From NCBI GenBank assembly GCA_946482635.1, contig CAMLSG010000091.1, positions 1-19,394 of the forward strand: 19,394 nt of DNA, in the 5' to 3' direction. The notes under the pieces were generated by a model that worked only from the letters and a program-made list of their open reading frames with translations, had not been told where the DNA came from and ran no database searches. The position numbers and the translations under genes are program-made. Positions 7,272 through 15,480 of this stretch are shown here, in pieces; the stretch's first letter is position 1, and every line of letters starts with the position of its first letter. Origin of the DNA: an uncultured Duganella sp. GTDB lineage: Bacteria; Pseudomonadota; Gammaproteobacteria; Burkholderiales; Burkholderiaceae.

Positions 7272-9995
7272 TCAGGCTGCGTTCGGCGAACGCATCTCCG
7301 GCAACGGCTCGCCGCTGCGGAAGGTGTTGCGGCCAGCCTGTTTGGCTTCGTACAGCAGCAAATCGGCGCGTTTCAACAACTCGGCCGGACTGACATCCTC
7401 GTCGCGATAATAGGTCAAGCCGATACTGGTGGAGACATTGGCCAGGATGCCATCCAGCTCGAACGGCTGCTGCATGGCATGTACTATCTTGGAGGCGGTG
7501 ACTGCTGCATCCTCGGTCTTGGAGATGTGGTCCATGATGATGGTGAATTCGTCGCCGCCCAGGCGCGCCACGGTATCGCTGGCACGCACGGTATTGGACA
7601 GGCGCGCAGAAAACGCCTTGAGCAGCGCGTCGCCGACGGCGTGGCCATAAGTATCGTTGACCGGCTTGAAACGGTCGATGTCGAGGTACATCACGGCCAT
7701 CAGGCCGCGGTTTTCGCGGCACGCCGCCATGGTTTCGGTCAGCTTTTGCAGGAAGCCGGCACGGTTGGTCAGCCCGGTCAGCGCATCCACCTGCGATAGC
7801 TTGAGCAGGCGCTGTTTTTCGCGTTTTTGCGCCGTCACGTCCTGCCGCATCACGTGGAAGCCGATTACAGTAATGCCGTCTTCATCCAATTGGGGGATGT
7901 AGACCACGTCATAAGTGCGCAGGTAGTCGCCGGTGTCGTCTTCTTCCTCGAAGGTCAGGGTCTCGCCGCGCAGCACCCGGGCAATATAGGGCTGCAGCAT
8001 GGCATAGCGCTTCTCGCCGACGGTTTCCTGTACGGTGCGCCCGGTGACTTGCAGGCCGGTCTTGCTGAATTCGCGCTCGTACGCCAGGTTGTGGAAGCGA
8101 TAAATCTCTTCGAAGTCGACATAGGCGATCATGGCCGGCAGGGTATCGGCGATGGTGCGCAGCCGCGCTTCGCTCTCGCGCAAGGCCATGACGGACTTGC
8201 GTACCAGGGTGATGTCGTCCAGCGTGCCGACGTAGCCGGCGATCGCATTATCGACCACGATCGGCGCCACTTTGATCGAGGTCCAGACGATCTTGCCGTC
8301 CGGGTGCACGCAGCGCAGGGTCTCCTGGAAAGCCTGCTGCGTGGTGTTCAGGTGGCGCAGCGACGCGCGCAGCATGTCGCGGTCGTTCGGATGCACGGCA
8401 TTGAACCAGCCGTCCCCCAGCGCGGTCTCGCGTGCCATGCCGGTGATGGCCTCGAAGGTCCGGTTGACGTAGGTGCACTTGCCGTCCTGGTCGGCGCGCA
8501 CCAGGCCGAGAGGCGAGGCATCGTTGACGGCCTGAAGCTCCGCCTGGTTCTGGCGTACGGCCATTTCGGAGCGCTTGCGTTCAGTGATATTACGGGCCGT
8601 GACGGCAACGCCATCCTCGATGGCGACAATCTGGTGGCGCAGCCAAAGCTGTTCGCCGAAAACAGTCGATTCGAATTCTTCTTCCAGCGGTTCGCCGGTC
8701 CGCATCACCCCCATGCATTTGTCGAACAGGCCTTCGCTGTGCCAGTGCGGCAGCATGTCGCCCATGCGCTTGCCCAACGCTTCGTCTGCAGGATGGCCGA
8801 GAACGCGCGCGCCACGCTCGTTCACGTCGACCAGGATGAAATCCGTAATTTCGCTGCCGCTGCCGCCGGCGCGGCAAGCCTTGATCAAAAACAGGGCGTC
8901 CAGGCTGGCATCGACGGCCGCATGCAGCTTTTCGCGTGCATAGGTCGCTTCGCGGGTGCTTTCGCGCAGGCGCTGCGCCTGGCGCGTCAGCAGGAAGCTG
9001 AATACCAGCACCACGACGGAAACAATGGCGGTAACCCCGAAATACAGGCGCCGCTGGCTATAGTATTTGGCCAGCGCGTGCTCCTTGGCGTCGCCCACCA
9101 CGGCAGTCAGCGAATAGCGCGGCATGTCGCGGAAGCCGTAGATGCGTTGAGTCTTGTCGACCGGCGTCTTGAGAATCAGCTCTTCCGGCAGGTTGACCGG
9201 ATCGGCCGGCGCTACGTAGTCGATGGTGTCGGTAATGAACAGCTTTTCGTCGACGCGGCCGGTGGCCAGCGCGGTATCGCGGCTGATCAGCATGACCAGG
9301 CCGCCTTCATCCACGTGCAGGCGGTCGTAGTCCTCCACAAAATAAGCGGGATCGATCATCAATACGATCACTCCCGCGAACTTGCCGGCCTTGTCGTCCA
9401 GCCGGCGCGCGATCTGGATTTGCCACTTCTTCGTGATCGGTTCGACCATCGGATTGGTGACCAGGGCCGCATCCCCAGCGGTCGTGGCCAGCGCCTTGAA
9501 GAAGCCCAGGTTGGCGGAATTGGCCGGGAAGACGCCGTGCATGCTGTCCACCAGCTTGCCATTGGCGTCGATCAGCGCAATCGGCAACTCAAGGCGGGCC
9601 GGCATGACCGAATCGAGCAGGCCGCCGCGCTTGCTGAATTCAGGCAGGCGCAGGGCGCCGTTGGTTTCTTCGAATTTAAGCTTGAACAGCTGGGTGGCGT
9701 GGTCCGCCTGGCGCAGCAGGTGGCCGGAGTGTTCGGCCAGGGTGCGTGCCAGCGAGTGGCTATGCTGCACGGCGTCGTAGTGCGCGCTTTCGGCATCCTG
9801 TTTGAGCTGGTAGAAAACGTCGGCCCACATGATCACCAGCAAAACCAGCGTGAAAGAGGGCAGCAGTATCATGCGATACAGCTGGCGGAAAAGCTGACGG
9901 GCGGTTGACTTTGGCACAGGCTTATTTTGCGCCCAAACCCCGGCAGTGGACACAAAAAAACGGATCAATGCTGCCTTGCAGCCACCATCATTCAC
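7272..9995 (-). CDS. Membrane diguanylate cyclase with periplasmic sensor, three PAS and GGDEF
   Basis: About 907 residues. Transmembrane helix 1 is at about 42-62 and helix 2 at 317-337. They bracket a 250-residue periplasmic domain resembling a double-Cache sensor. Three PAS/PAC units follow at about 354-475, 485-605 and 612-735, and a C-terminal GGDEF domain at about 735-895. The active site is an intact GGDEF (813-817), and RASD (804-807), five residues before it, is the c-di-GMP inhibitory I-site. There is no EAL domain. It should make c-di-GMP in response to periplasmic and cytoplasmic signals, affecting motility and biofilm; the ligand is unknown. The start is uncertain: the longest reading begins at GTG 9995 without a ribosome site, with GTGs at 9953 and 9917 and an ATG at 9872 as alternatives. 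All lie before helix 1 or at its edge. Confidence 0.93.
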   Translation of the reverse strand: MNDGGCKAALIRFFVSTAGVWAQNKPVPKSTARQLFRQLYRMILLPSFTLVLLVIMWADVFYQLKQDAESAHYDAVQHSHSLARTLAEHSGHLLRQADHATQLFKLKFEETNGALRLPEFSKRGGLLDSVMPARLELPIALIDANGKLVDSMHGVFPANSANLGFFKALATTAGDAALVTNPMVEPITKKWQIQIARRLDDKAGKFAGVIVLMIDPAYFVEDYDRLHVDEGGLVMLISRDTALATGRVDEKLFITDTIDYVAPADPVNLPEELILKTPVDKTQRIYGFRDMPRYSLTAVVGDAKEHALAKYYSQRRLYFGVTAIVSVVVLVFSFLLTRQAQRLRESTREATYAREKLHAAVDASLDALFLIKACRAGGSGSEITDFILVDVNERGARVLGHPADEALGKRMGDMLPHWHSEGLFDKCMGVMRTGEPLEEEFESTVFGEQLWLRHQIVAIEDGVAVTARNITERKRSEMAVRQNQAELQAVNDASPLGLVRADQDGKCTYVNRTFEAITGMARETALGDGWFNAVHPNDRDMLRASLRHLNTTQQAFQETLRCVHPDGKIVWTSIKVAPIVVDNAIAGYVGTLDDITLVRKSVMALRESEARLRTIADTLPAMIAYVDFEEIYRFHNLAYEREFSKTGLQVTGRTVQETVGEKRYAMLQPYIARVLRGETLTFEEEDDTGDYLRTYDVVYIPQLDEDGITVIGFHVMRQDVTAQKREKQRLLKLSQVDALTGLTNRAGFLQKLTETMAACRENRGLMAVMYLDIDRFKPVNDTYGHAVGDALLKAFSARLSNTVRASDTVARLGGDEFTIIMDHISKTEDAAVTASKIVHAMQQPFELDGILANVSTSIGLTYYRDEDVSPAELLKRADLLLYEAKQAGRNTFRSGEPLPEMRSPNAA

Positions 9996-10060
9996 AAAAT
10001 GCCAAGAAATACTGTCAATTCGCTATTAGAATAGGCGTTCATCCTTATAGGAAGCTAGTC
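9996..10060. promoter_or_regulatory. Divergent intergenic region between the cyclase gene and ycaQ
   Basis: Only 65 bases separate the two start regions. On the minus strand a perfect TTGACA (10013-10018) points towards the cyclase gene, but the hexamer 17 bases on (GTGAAT, 9990-9995) is a poor -10 and overlaps the GTG start. If it is used, translation must begin at a later start codon. On the plus strand TAGAAT (10027-10032) could be the -10 for ycaQ, without a clear -35. AGGAA at 10049-10053 is the ycaQ ribosome site. Confidence 0.3.
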
Positions 10061-11293
10061 TTGACCGAACTGAATCTTTCCCTCGCCGCGGCACGTGCCT
10101 TGCACCTGGCTGCGCAGGGCTTGCTGCAGCCGCGCCGGCGCAAGGCGCAGAAGGCCGACGTGCTGGAAGCGATCCGCAGCATGGGCGTGCTGCAGATCGA
10201 CACCATCCACGTGGTGGCGCGCAGTCCTTACCTGGTGTTATGGAGCCGGCTGGGCGACTATCCCCAGCCATGGCTGGAGGAACACCTGGCCGAAGGTGCG
10301 TTGTTCGAGTACTGGGCGCATGAAGCCTGCTTCGTGCCGATCGAGGATTATCGCTTGCTGCGCCATCGCATGGTCGACCCCAGCGCGATGGGATGGAAAT
10401 ATTCTGTGCAGTGGATGAAGGAGCGGCGCGCCGACGTTGATCGCGTGCTGCAGCATATCCGCAGCAATGGGCCGGTGCGGTCGGCCGACTTCGAGCGCAC
10501 TGACGGCAAGGGCGGCGGCTGGTGGGAATGGAAACCGGAGAAGCGCTCGCTGGAAGTGCTTTTTACGGCGGGCGAATTGATGATCGCGCGCCGCCACAAT
10601 TTCCAGCGCGTCTATGACCTGGCCGAGCGCGTGCTGCCAGGCTGGGACGATAGCCAGATGCCGGGCATGGACGAAACCCGGCGCGAGCTGGCGTTGAAGT
10701 CCGTGCGCGCGCTGGGACTGGCGCGCAGCGCCTGGGTGGCCGATTACTACCGCACCAAGCCGCCGCGTCCCGACCTTGAGCAGCTGGCAGACGAAGGCCT
10801 GCTGCTGCGTGCCCGCGTCGATGGCTGGAAGGACACTGTCTATATCCACCATGAACTGGCAGACCTTGCGCAAGCCGCAGCAAACGGCAGCCTGTCGCCG
10901 ACGCTCACCACCATCCTGTCGCCGTTCGACCCGGTGGTATGGGACCGTCGGCGCGCGGTCGACCTGTTCGATTTCGACTATCGCCTGGAATGCTACACGC
11001 CGGCCGAAAAGCGCCGCTATGGCTACTTCACGCTGCCCATTTTGCGCCGCGGCGCACTGGTGGGCCGCATCGACGCCAAGGCGCATCGCCGCGGCGGCAT
11101 CTTCGAACTGAAAAACCTGGCGCTGGAGCCTGGGGTGCGCGTGACCGACCGTTTCGTGCGCGATGTTGCGGGCGCGGTGCAGCGCCTCGCCAACTGGCAC
11201 GGCTGCCCGCATGTGCAGGTGCAGGCCAGCGAGCCGCCCGAGTTCGCGGCGACGCTGCAAGCGGAACTGGACGCACAGGGAGTCGAACAATGA
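10061..11293 (+). CDS. ycaQ: YcaQ/AlkX-type interstrand crosslink DNA glycosylase
   Basis: A 410-residue winged-helix DNA glycosylase of the HTH_42 family, the same length as E. coli YcaQ. Members remove alkylated purines, including nitrogen-mustard interstrand crosslinks, from DNA. The N-terminal winged helices contain MGVLQIDTIHVV, where Gln45-Ile-Asp47 matches the catalytic Q-x-D motif of the E. coli type, unlike the Q-x-Q of the Streptomyces AlkZ type. Also typical are ARSPYLVLWSR, FEYWAHEACF, a Gly/Trp-rich loop (GKGGGWWEWKP) and FDPVVWDRRR. The start is taken as TTG 10061 because AGGAA lies seven bases upstream and the family homology begins there. Frames reaching back to 9905 would run into the cyclase gene on the other strand. 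The stop overlaps the DUF2804 start by ATGA, so the two are coupled. Confidence 0.92.
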   Translation: MTELNLSLAAARALHLAAQGLLQPRRRKAQKADVLEAIRSMGVLQIDTIHVVARSPYLVLWSRLGDYPQPWLEEHLAEGALFEYWAHEACFVPIEDYRLLRHRMVDPSAMGWKYSVQWMKERRADVDRVLQHIRSNGPVRSADFERTDGKGGGWWEWKPEKRSLEVLFTAGELMIARRHNFQRVYDLAERVLPGWDDSQMPGMDETRRELALKSVRALGLARSAWVADYYRTKPPRPDLEQLADEGLLLRARVDGWKDTVYIHHELADLAQAAANGSLSPTLTTILSPFDPVVWDRRRAVDLFDFDYRLECYTPAEKRRYGYFTLPILRRGALVGRIDAKAHRRGGIFELKNLALEPGVRVTDRFVRDVAGAVQRLANWHGCPHVQVQASEPPEFAATLQAELDAQGVEQ

Positions 11294-12282
11294 AACTGGC
11301 TCCAGCACCTCAACGCGTGGTCGGCAGCGACGGCAAGCCGCTCCTCGGCCGTTTTTCCGGCGCGGCGGAATCTTTTGACTGGCACCTGCTGGCCGGCGAA
11401 CATGCGCGCAGCAGCCTGTGGCGCCGCTTCCACCACAAAAAATGGCACTACGTCTCGCTGGTGTCGGAGCAGGTGATGGCGGCCGTGGCCATCGTCGACC
11501 TGGGCTGGACCAGCACCTGCTTCGCCTACGCCTTCGACCGCAACGACAGCGACATGATGGCCAATTTCTCGCAAGACGGACTGCCGGGACGCCTGTCGGT
11601 CGGCGTCGGCGAGCACGCAGGGGCTGCCAGCTGGTTCCGCACGCGCAGCACCCAGATCAGCATCGAACCGCTGGAAGGCGAAAGGTACCGGCTGGCTTTG
11701 CGTTGCCCGTACATGGAGATCGACGCCGAATTCGGCCCGCCTATCGCACCGCTGCTGCTGGCCACCGGTCCGGTGCAGGGCGGGGGGCTGCACGGTACCC
11801 AGAAGTCGCCCGGCATGCCGTTGACCGGCGAAATACGCACTTTCCGCGACGAATACAAGCTCGATGGCGGCGTCGCCAGCTTCGATTACTCGAACGGCTT
11901 GCTGGCGCGGGAAACCTCCTGGCGCTGGGCCTCCGGCCATAACCTGGAAATGGGCTTTAACCTGCAGTCCGGCTATTTCGGCGGGCATGAAAACGCGCTC
12001 TGGATCGACGGCGAAGTGGTGCCGCTGGCGCCGGCGCACTTCATCTTCGACCCGCACGACCCCATGCAGCGCTGGCACATCTTCACCGAAGACGACCAAC
12101 TGGAGCTGTACTTCACGCCGGACGGCGCGCGCCGCCAGGACCGCAACCTGCTGGTCGCCGCCAGCCGCTACATCCAGCCGGTCGGCCATTTCAGCGGCTG
12201 GGTGCGCAGCGAACCGGAAGGCCCAAAACGCATCGTCACGCAGTTGGCCGGCGTGACCGAGGACCATTATTCACGCTGGTAA
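11290..12282 (+). CDS. DUF2804 family protein
   Basis: A 330-residue protein recognised as DUF2804, a family of unknown function. It is mostly beta strand with many Trp, Tyr and Phe residues, including KKWHYVSLVSEQ (about 50-61), GLHGTQKSPGMPLTG and SFDYSNGLLARETSWRWASG in the centre, and GHFSGWVRS near the end. This is the look of a beta-barrel or sandwich that binds a lipid-like or hydrophobic ligand. There is no signal peptide. Start ATG 11290 has AGGGAG seven bases upstream and overlaps the ycaQ stop by four bases; longer readings from 10939 would sit wholly within ycaQ. The next gene begins 12 bases after its stop. It is the middle gene of an apparent three-gene operon, but a DNA-repair role is not evident from its sequence. 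Confidence 0.9.
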   Translation: MKLAPAPQRVVGSDGKPLLGRFSGAAESFDWHLLAGEHARSSLWRRFHHKKWHYVSLVSEQVMAAVAIVDLGWTSTCFAYAFDRNDSDMMANFSQDGLPGRLSVGVGEHAGAASWFRTRSTQISIEPLEGERYRLALRCPYMEIDAEFGPPIAPLLLATGPVQGGGLHGTQKSPGMPLTGEIRTFRDEYKLDGGVASFDYSNGLLARETSWRWASGHNLEMGFNLQSGYFGGHENALWIDGEVVPLAPAHFIFDPHDPMQRWHIFTEDDQLELYFTPDGARRQDRNLLVAASRYIQPVGHFSGWVRSEPEGPKRIVTQLAGVTEDHYSRW

Positions 12283-12294
12283 GGGAGCGCCGCC

Positions 12295-14658
12295 ATGAGC
12301 ATCAGGAATATGGACAGCCTGTTCGAGCCCGGCTCGGTGGCCATCTTCGGCGCCTCGCTGCGGCCGGACCGCATGGGCACGCAAGTGATGAACAATATGG
12401 CGGAAAGCGGCTTCGCCGGCGCCATCTGGCCGGTCAATCCGAAATACGAACAGCTGCGCGGCATTCCCTGCTATCCGCGCCTGTCGGCCTTGCCGCGCGC
12501 GCCGGACCTGGCCATCATCTGCACGCCGCCGGAAACCGTGCCGGCCCTGATCGCCGACCTGGGCGCGCGCGGCACGCGCGGCGCCATCATCCTCACGCCG
12601 GTCAGCGACACCATCCGCCAGCAGGTCATGCGCGCTGCGCGCCCGTACCTGCTGCGCATCCTCGGCCCCGGTGGCATTGGCCTGGTAGCGCCGCTTGCGG
12701 GCCTGAACGCCAGTGCCGCCCACGCCGGCGCCAAGCCGGGCAAGACCGCCTTCATTTCCCAATCGGCGACCGTGATGACGGCGGTGCTGGACTGGGCGCA
12801 GCAGCATGGCCTCGGTTTCTCGCGCGTGGTATCGCTGGTCGAGGGCGGCGATATCGACCTGGGCGACATGCTGGACTACCTGGCGGAAGACGATGACACG
12901 AGCGCCATCATCATGCACATCGAATCGGTGACTTGCGCACGCAAGTTCATTTCCGCCGCGCGCCTCGCCGCGCGCAGCAAGCCGGTTGTCGTGCTGAAGG
13001 CAGGCCGCAGCGGCGACGACAAGGTGTACGACGCCGTGATCCGCCGCGCCGGCATGTTGCGCGTGTATTCCTCGGCCGACCTGTTCGATGCGGTCGAAAC
13101 GGTGGCGCGCGCACGGCCAACGCGGGGCACGCGCCTTGCCATCATGAGCAACGGCAGCGGCACCGGCAAGCTGGCGGCGGACTGCCTGCAATACGTGCAC
13201 GGCAAGCTGGCCCAGTTCTCGCCCGATACCGGCAAGCGCCTGCGCAACGAGCTGCCTGCAGGCCTGCTGCTGGCCAACCCGATCGACATTGGCGGCGAAG
13301 CCAGCGCCGAGCGCCATGTCGCCGTGGCCAGCGCCTTGCTCGCCGACCCGGGCGCGGACGCGCTGCTGGTGGTGCATGCGCCATCTTCGGCGGCGGCCAG
13401 CACCGGCGTGGCGCAGGCTTTGGCGCCGGTGCTGCGCCAAAGCGGCCGCAGCGTGCTTTCCTGTTGGCTGGGGGGCGCCTCGGTCGCCGGCGCAAGGCAA
13501 ATCTTTGCCGATGCCGGCCTGCCGACCTACGATACGCCGGAAAAAGCCGTGCGCGCCTACAGCCAGGTGGTGCAGTACTCGCGCAACCAGGCCTTGCTGA
13601 TCGAGGTGCCGGGCCAGGTGCCGGCACATTCGGTGCCGGAGCGCCAGGCGGCGCGCAACCTGGTGGAAGCCGCGCGCGCCGCCGGCCAGGCTGAATTGGC
13701 GCATGCCGACCTGGCCGCGGTGCTGGCGGCTTATGGCCTGCCGCTGGCCAGCGAGCCGGCTGACGGCAATGTGCAGCAGCTTCGCATCGCCATGCAAGTC
13801 GACCCCGTATTCGGCCCCGCCATCAGCGTTGGCCTGGGGGGCAGCGCCGGGCGCGTGGTGGACGACCGCGCCGTCGGCTTGCCGCCCCTGAACACGGTGC
13901 TGGCGCGCGACATGCTGAGGCGCACTGGCGTCGGCCGCGCCCTGGTCGATGAACGAGAAATCCTGTGCGGCGCGCTGGTGCACGTGGCCGAATTGGTTGC
14001 CGACATCGGCGAAATCGCCACATTTGAAATCGATCCCGTCACCGTGGCAGGTGGCACACTCCGGGTGCACGGGGCGCGCGCCACGCTCGGCGCGCGGCGG
14101 GCCGAAAGCAGCATGGCGATCCGCCCCTATCCGCAGGAACTGGAGCAGGAAATCCAGTGGCAGGGTGCCCCGCTGTTGCTGCGCCCGATCCGTCCTGAAG
14201 ATGCGCCGGCCCATGTGCGTTTCTTCAGCCAGCTCGCCCCCGACGACGTACGCCTGCGCTTCTTTTCGGCGATGAAGGAATTGCCGCCGACCCAACTGGC
14301 ACGCCTGACCCAGATCGACTACGACCGCGCAATGGCCTTCATCGCCACCCGCACCGGAGCGGATGGCCAGGCAGAAACGCTGGGCGTGGTACGGGCGGTT
14401 GCCGACCCGGATAACCAGAAAGCGGAGTTTGCCATCATCGTGCGTTCCGATCTGAAAGGCAAAGGCCTGGGAAATATCCTTTTCCAGAAATTGCTTGACT
14501 ATTTCCGCAGCCGCGGGACACGCGAAATTACAGGCGAAGCGTTGTCCGAGAATATCGGAATGCAACAACTTATGCGCAGATTCGGCGGAACAGTGACGGC
14601 GTCGCGAGAAGCTGGTATGGTTGATCTTCGCCTTGCGCTGGATTTGAAAACCTCCTAA
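12295..14658 (+). CDS. Pat-like GNAT acetyltransferase fused to a degenerate NDP-forming acyl-CoA synthetase
   Basis: A 787-residue fusion. Residues 8-100 are the CoA-binding domain (SVAIFGAS, WPVNPK), about 115-440 the succinyl-CoA synthetase-like middle, about 450-600 a remnant ATP-grasp domain, and about 626-785 a complete GNAT domain with its acetyl-CoA loop RSDLKGKGLG (717-726). It should acetylate a protein lysine or small amine. The synthetase half is damaged at several key places: the usual GPNxxG reads GPGGIG (124-129), SQSG reads SQSA (155-158), the SHTGALAG loop with the phospho-histidine is absent (AGRSGDDKVYDA, 236-247), and the ATP-grasp segment with its lysine and SPDIxHKSD motif is missing near 490-500. 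Full-length relatives have about 890 residues. The frame is intact, so this looks like a selected pseudo-enzyme. AAGGGAG lies seven bases before the ATG. Confidence 0.9.
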   Translation: MSIRNMDSLFEPGSVAIFGASLRPDRMGTQVMNNMAESGFAGAIWPVNPKYEQLRGIPCYPRLSALPRAPDLAIICTPPETVPALIADLGARGTRGAIILTPVSDTIRQQVMRAARPYLLRILGPGGIGLVAPLAGLNASAAHAGAKPGKTAFISQSATVMTAVLDWAQQHGLGFSRVVSLVEGGDIDLGDMLDYLAEDDDTSAIIMHIESVTCARKFISAARLAARSKPVVVLKAGRSGDDKVYDAVIRRAGMLRVYSSADLFDAVETVARARPTRGTRLAIMSNGSGTGKLAADCLQYVHGKLAQFSPDTGKRLRNELPAGLLLANPIDIGGEASAERHVAVASALLADPGADALLVVHAPSSAAASTGVAQALAPVLRQSGRSVLSCWLGGASVAGARQIFADAGLPTYDTPEKAVRAYSQVVQYSRNQALLIEVPGQVPAHSVPERQAARNLVEAARAAGQAELAHADLAAVLAAYGLPLASEPADGNVQQLRIAMQVDPVFGPAISVGLGGSAGRVVDDRAVGLPPLNTVLARDMLRRTGVGRALVDEREILCGALVHVAELVADIGEIATFEIDPVTVAGGTLRVHGARATLGARRAESSMAIRPYPQELEQEIQWQGAPLLLRPIRPEDAPAHVRFFSQLAPDDVRLRFFSAMKELPPTQLARLTQIDYDRAMAFIATRTGADGQAETLGVVRAVADPDNQKAEFAIIVRSDLKGKGLGNILFQKLLDYFRSRGTREITGEALSENIGMQQLMRRFGGTVTASREAGMVDLRLALDLKTS

Positions 14659-14763
14659 ATTGTGGAGGGCGCGTGACGTTACATTGATGTACGTCAAAGC
14701 GAACCTGTCGGGCTAACTTACACTTGTACTTCCGTTTCCGCGTAGCGATATTTGGGAGCAAGA
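14659..14763 (+). promoter_or_regulatory. Intergenic region with an FNR-dependent class II promoter
   Basis: The region holds, in order, a short hairpin around the previous stop (CCTCC 14651-14655, GGAGG 14664-14668, no T run), an FNR/Anr box, a plausible -10 hexamer TACACT (14719-14724, 4 of 6) and the ribosome site GGGAG (14754-14758). The box centre is about 41 bases before the predicted transcription start near 14731, the standard position for activation by FNR family proteins. Confidence 0.55.
14684..14697. promoter_or_regulatory. FNR/Anr-type operator
   Basis: TTGATGTACGTCAA matches the FNR/Anr consensus TTGAT-N4-ATCAA at nine of ten fixed positions. It lies upstream of the hemerythrin-like gene and not inside a coding region, and sits at the class II activation distance from a candidate -10. 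Induction at low oxygen is the likely outcome. Confidence 0.65.
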
Positions 14764-15435
14764 ATGTTAACGGCCACATATACATTAGTTGCGCTATCCG
14801 TTGAACAGGCTAACGTGCGCCTTAGCCTGCTGTCGTTTCAAAAATACGTGCAATCGACGCTGTTGCGGCAACAGCGCCTGACGCTCTCCCAGCTTGAATA
14901 TGCTTGTGAAACCCTGGAGCGCCTGTACCAGGCCTGCCATTGGCGCAAGATCGAGCTGTACCTGATCCCCGCGCTGCAAAATGCGACGGAACAAGCCAAC
15001 CAGTTGCTGGATGAATTGAGCCGGTTGAACCAGTCTGCCCTGTCGGTGATCCGGCGGCTGCAGGCGGATCTCGATTCGGCGGTGGAATATAGCGAACAGC
15101 AAGTGGCGGAAATTTGCGAATCGATCGAGACATTCTGCTCGGTGCTGCTGCAGCGCCTGGAGAAAGAGGAAAAGGAACTGTTCACGATTGCCCGTACCAC
15201 CATCGGTGGCGAGGCCTGGTTCGACATCGCGAACAAATTCCTGGCCCATGACGCTCAAGTGGTGGAAGCGCGCCGCGTGCCGGCCTCCGCCGAAAAAGAC
15301 AGGAAAGCCTTGTCGCAAGCGAAGCAGGTGCGTGCCTCCCTGCGCGACGAAGACGAGGCCGTGGTTCCTGTGCCGAAGCTGCGCTACCACCGGCGCACGC
15401 GTTCGGCCCATCGCGCCGCTGCGGATACGGCCTGA
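14764..15435 (+). CDS. Hemerythrin-like helical protein with altered ligand positions
   Basis: A 223-residue, all-helical soluble protein. The segment LLDELSRLNQSALSVIRRLQADLD (residues 81-104) has the pattern of the first hemerythrin ligand helix (LxxLRxEHxxL), and LLQRLEKEEKELFTIAR to FLAHDA (about 128-163) resembles the last part of HHE proteins (YxxHxxxEExxLFPLA). However, the usual histidines are replaced: Asn89/Gln90 stand where Glu-His is expected, and Arg131 where a His precedes the Glu pair. It may thus bind no di-iron centre or a different ligand. The basic tail (KLRYHRRTRSAHR) is probably disordered. Start ATG 14764 is chosen because GGGAG lies five bases upstream; an alternative start at 14752 lacks this. 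The FNR box upstream links it to oxygen or NO physiology. The assignment to hemerythrin is by pattern only. Confidence 0.6.
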   Translation: MLTATYTLVALSVEQANVRLSLLSFQKYVQSTLLRQQRLTLSQLEYACETLERLYQACHWRKIELYLIPALQNATEQANQLLDELSRLNQSALSVIRRLQADLDSAVEYSEQQVAEICESIETFCSVLLQRLEKEEKELFTIARTTIGGEAWFDIANKFLAHDAQVVEARRVPASAEKDRKALSQAKQVRASLRDEDEAVVPVPKLRYHRRTRSAHRAAADTA

Positions 15436-15453
15436 ACACGCCGCGCCTGCATT

Positions 15454-15474
15454 CGCCGCCCCTGCCGGGCGGCG
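15454..15474 (+). terminator. GC-rich hairpin, possible terminator
   Basis: CGCCGCCC (15454-15461) pairs perfectly with GGGCGGCG (15467-15474) around a five-base loop, 18 bases after the stop of the hemerythrin-like gene. A T-rich tail does not follow directly (the nearest is GGTTTTG at about 15490), so termination would be weak or need Rho. Confidence 0.35.
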
Positions 15475-15480
15475 CTGCGC

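Noticed and set aside
7827..9908. A 693-codon open frame on the plus strand opposite the diguanylate cyclase gene
   Set aside because: Antisense shadow of a real gene, with no recognisable domain and no promoter or ribosome site.
11023..12267. A 414-codon minus-strand frame opposite the DUF2804 gene
   Set aside because: No ribosome site or family resemblance; the plus-strand reading has family motifs and coupling to ycaQ.
14651..14668. CCTCC/GGAGG hairpin at the end of the Pat-like gene as a terminator
   Set aside because: The stem is only five base pairs with an eight-base loop and no T run, too weak to call.
12271..14697. An 808-codon open frame on the minus strand opposite the Pat-like gene
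   Set aside because: It is a mirror of a GC-rich gene with strong codon bias. Its composition (His, Arg, Gln and Ala rich) resembles no family, and the plus strand encodes clear domains.
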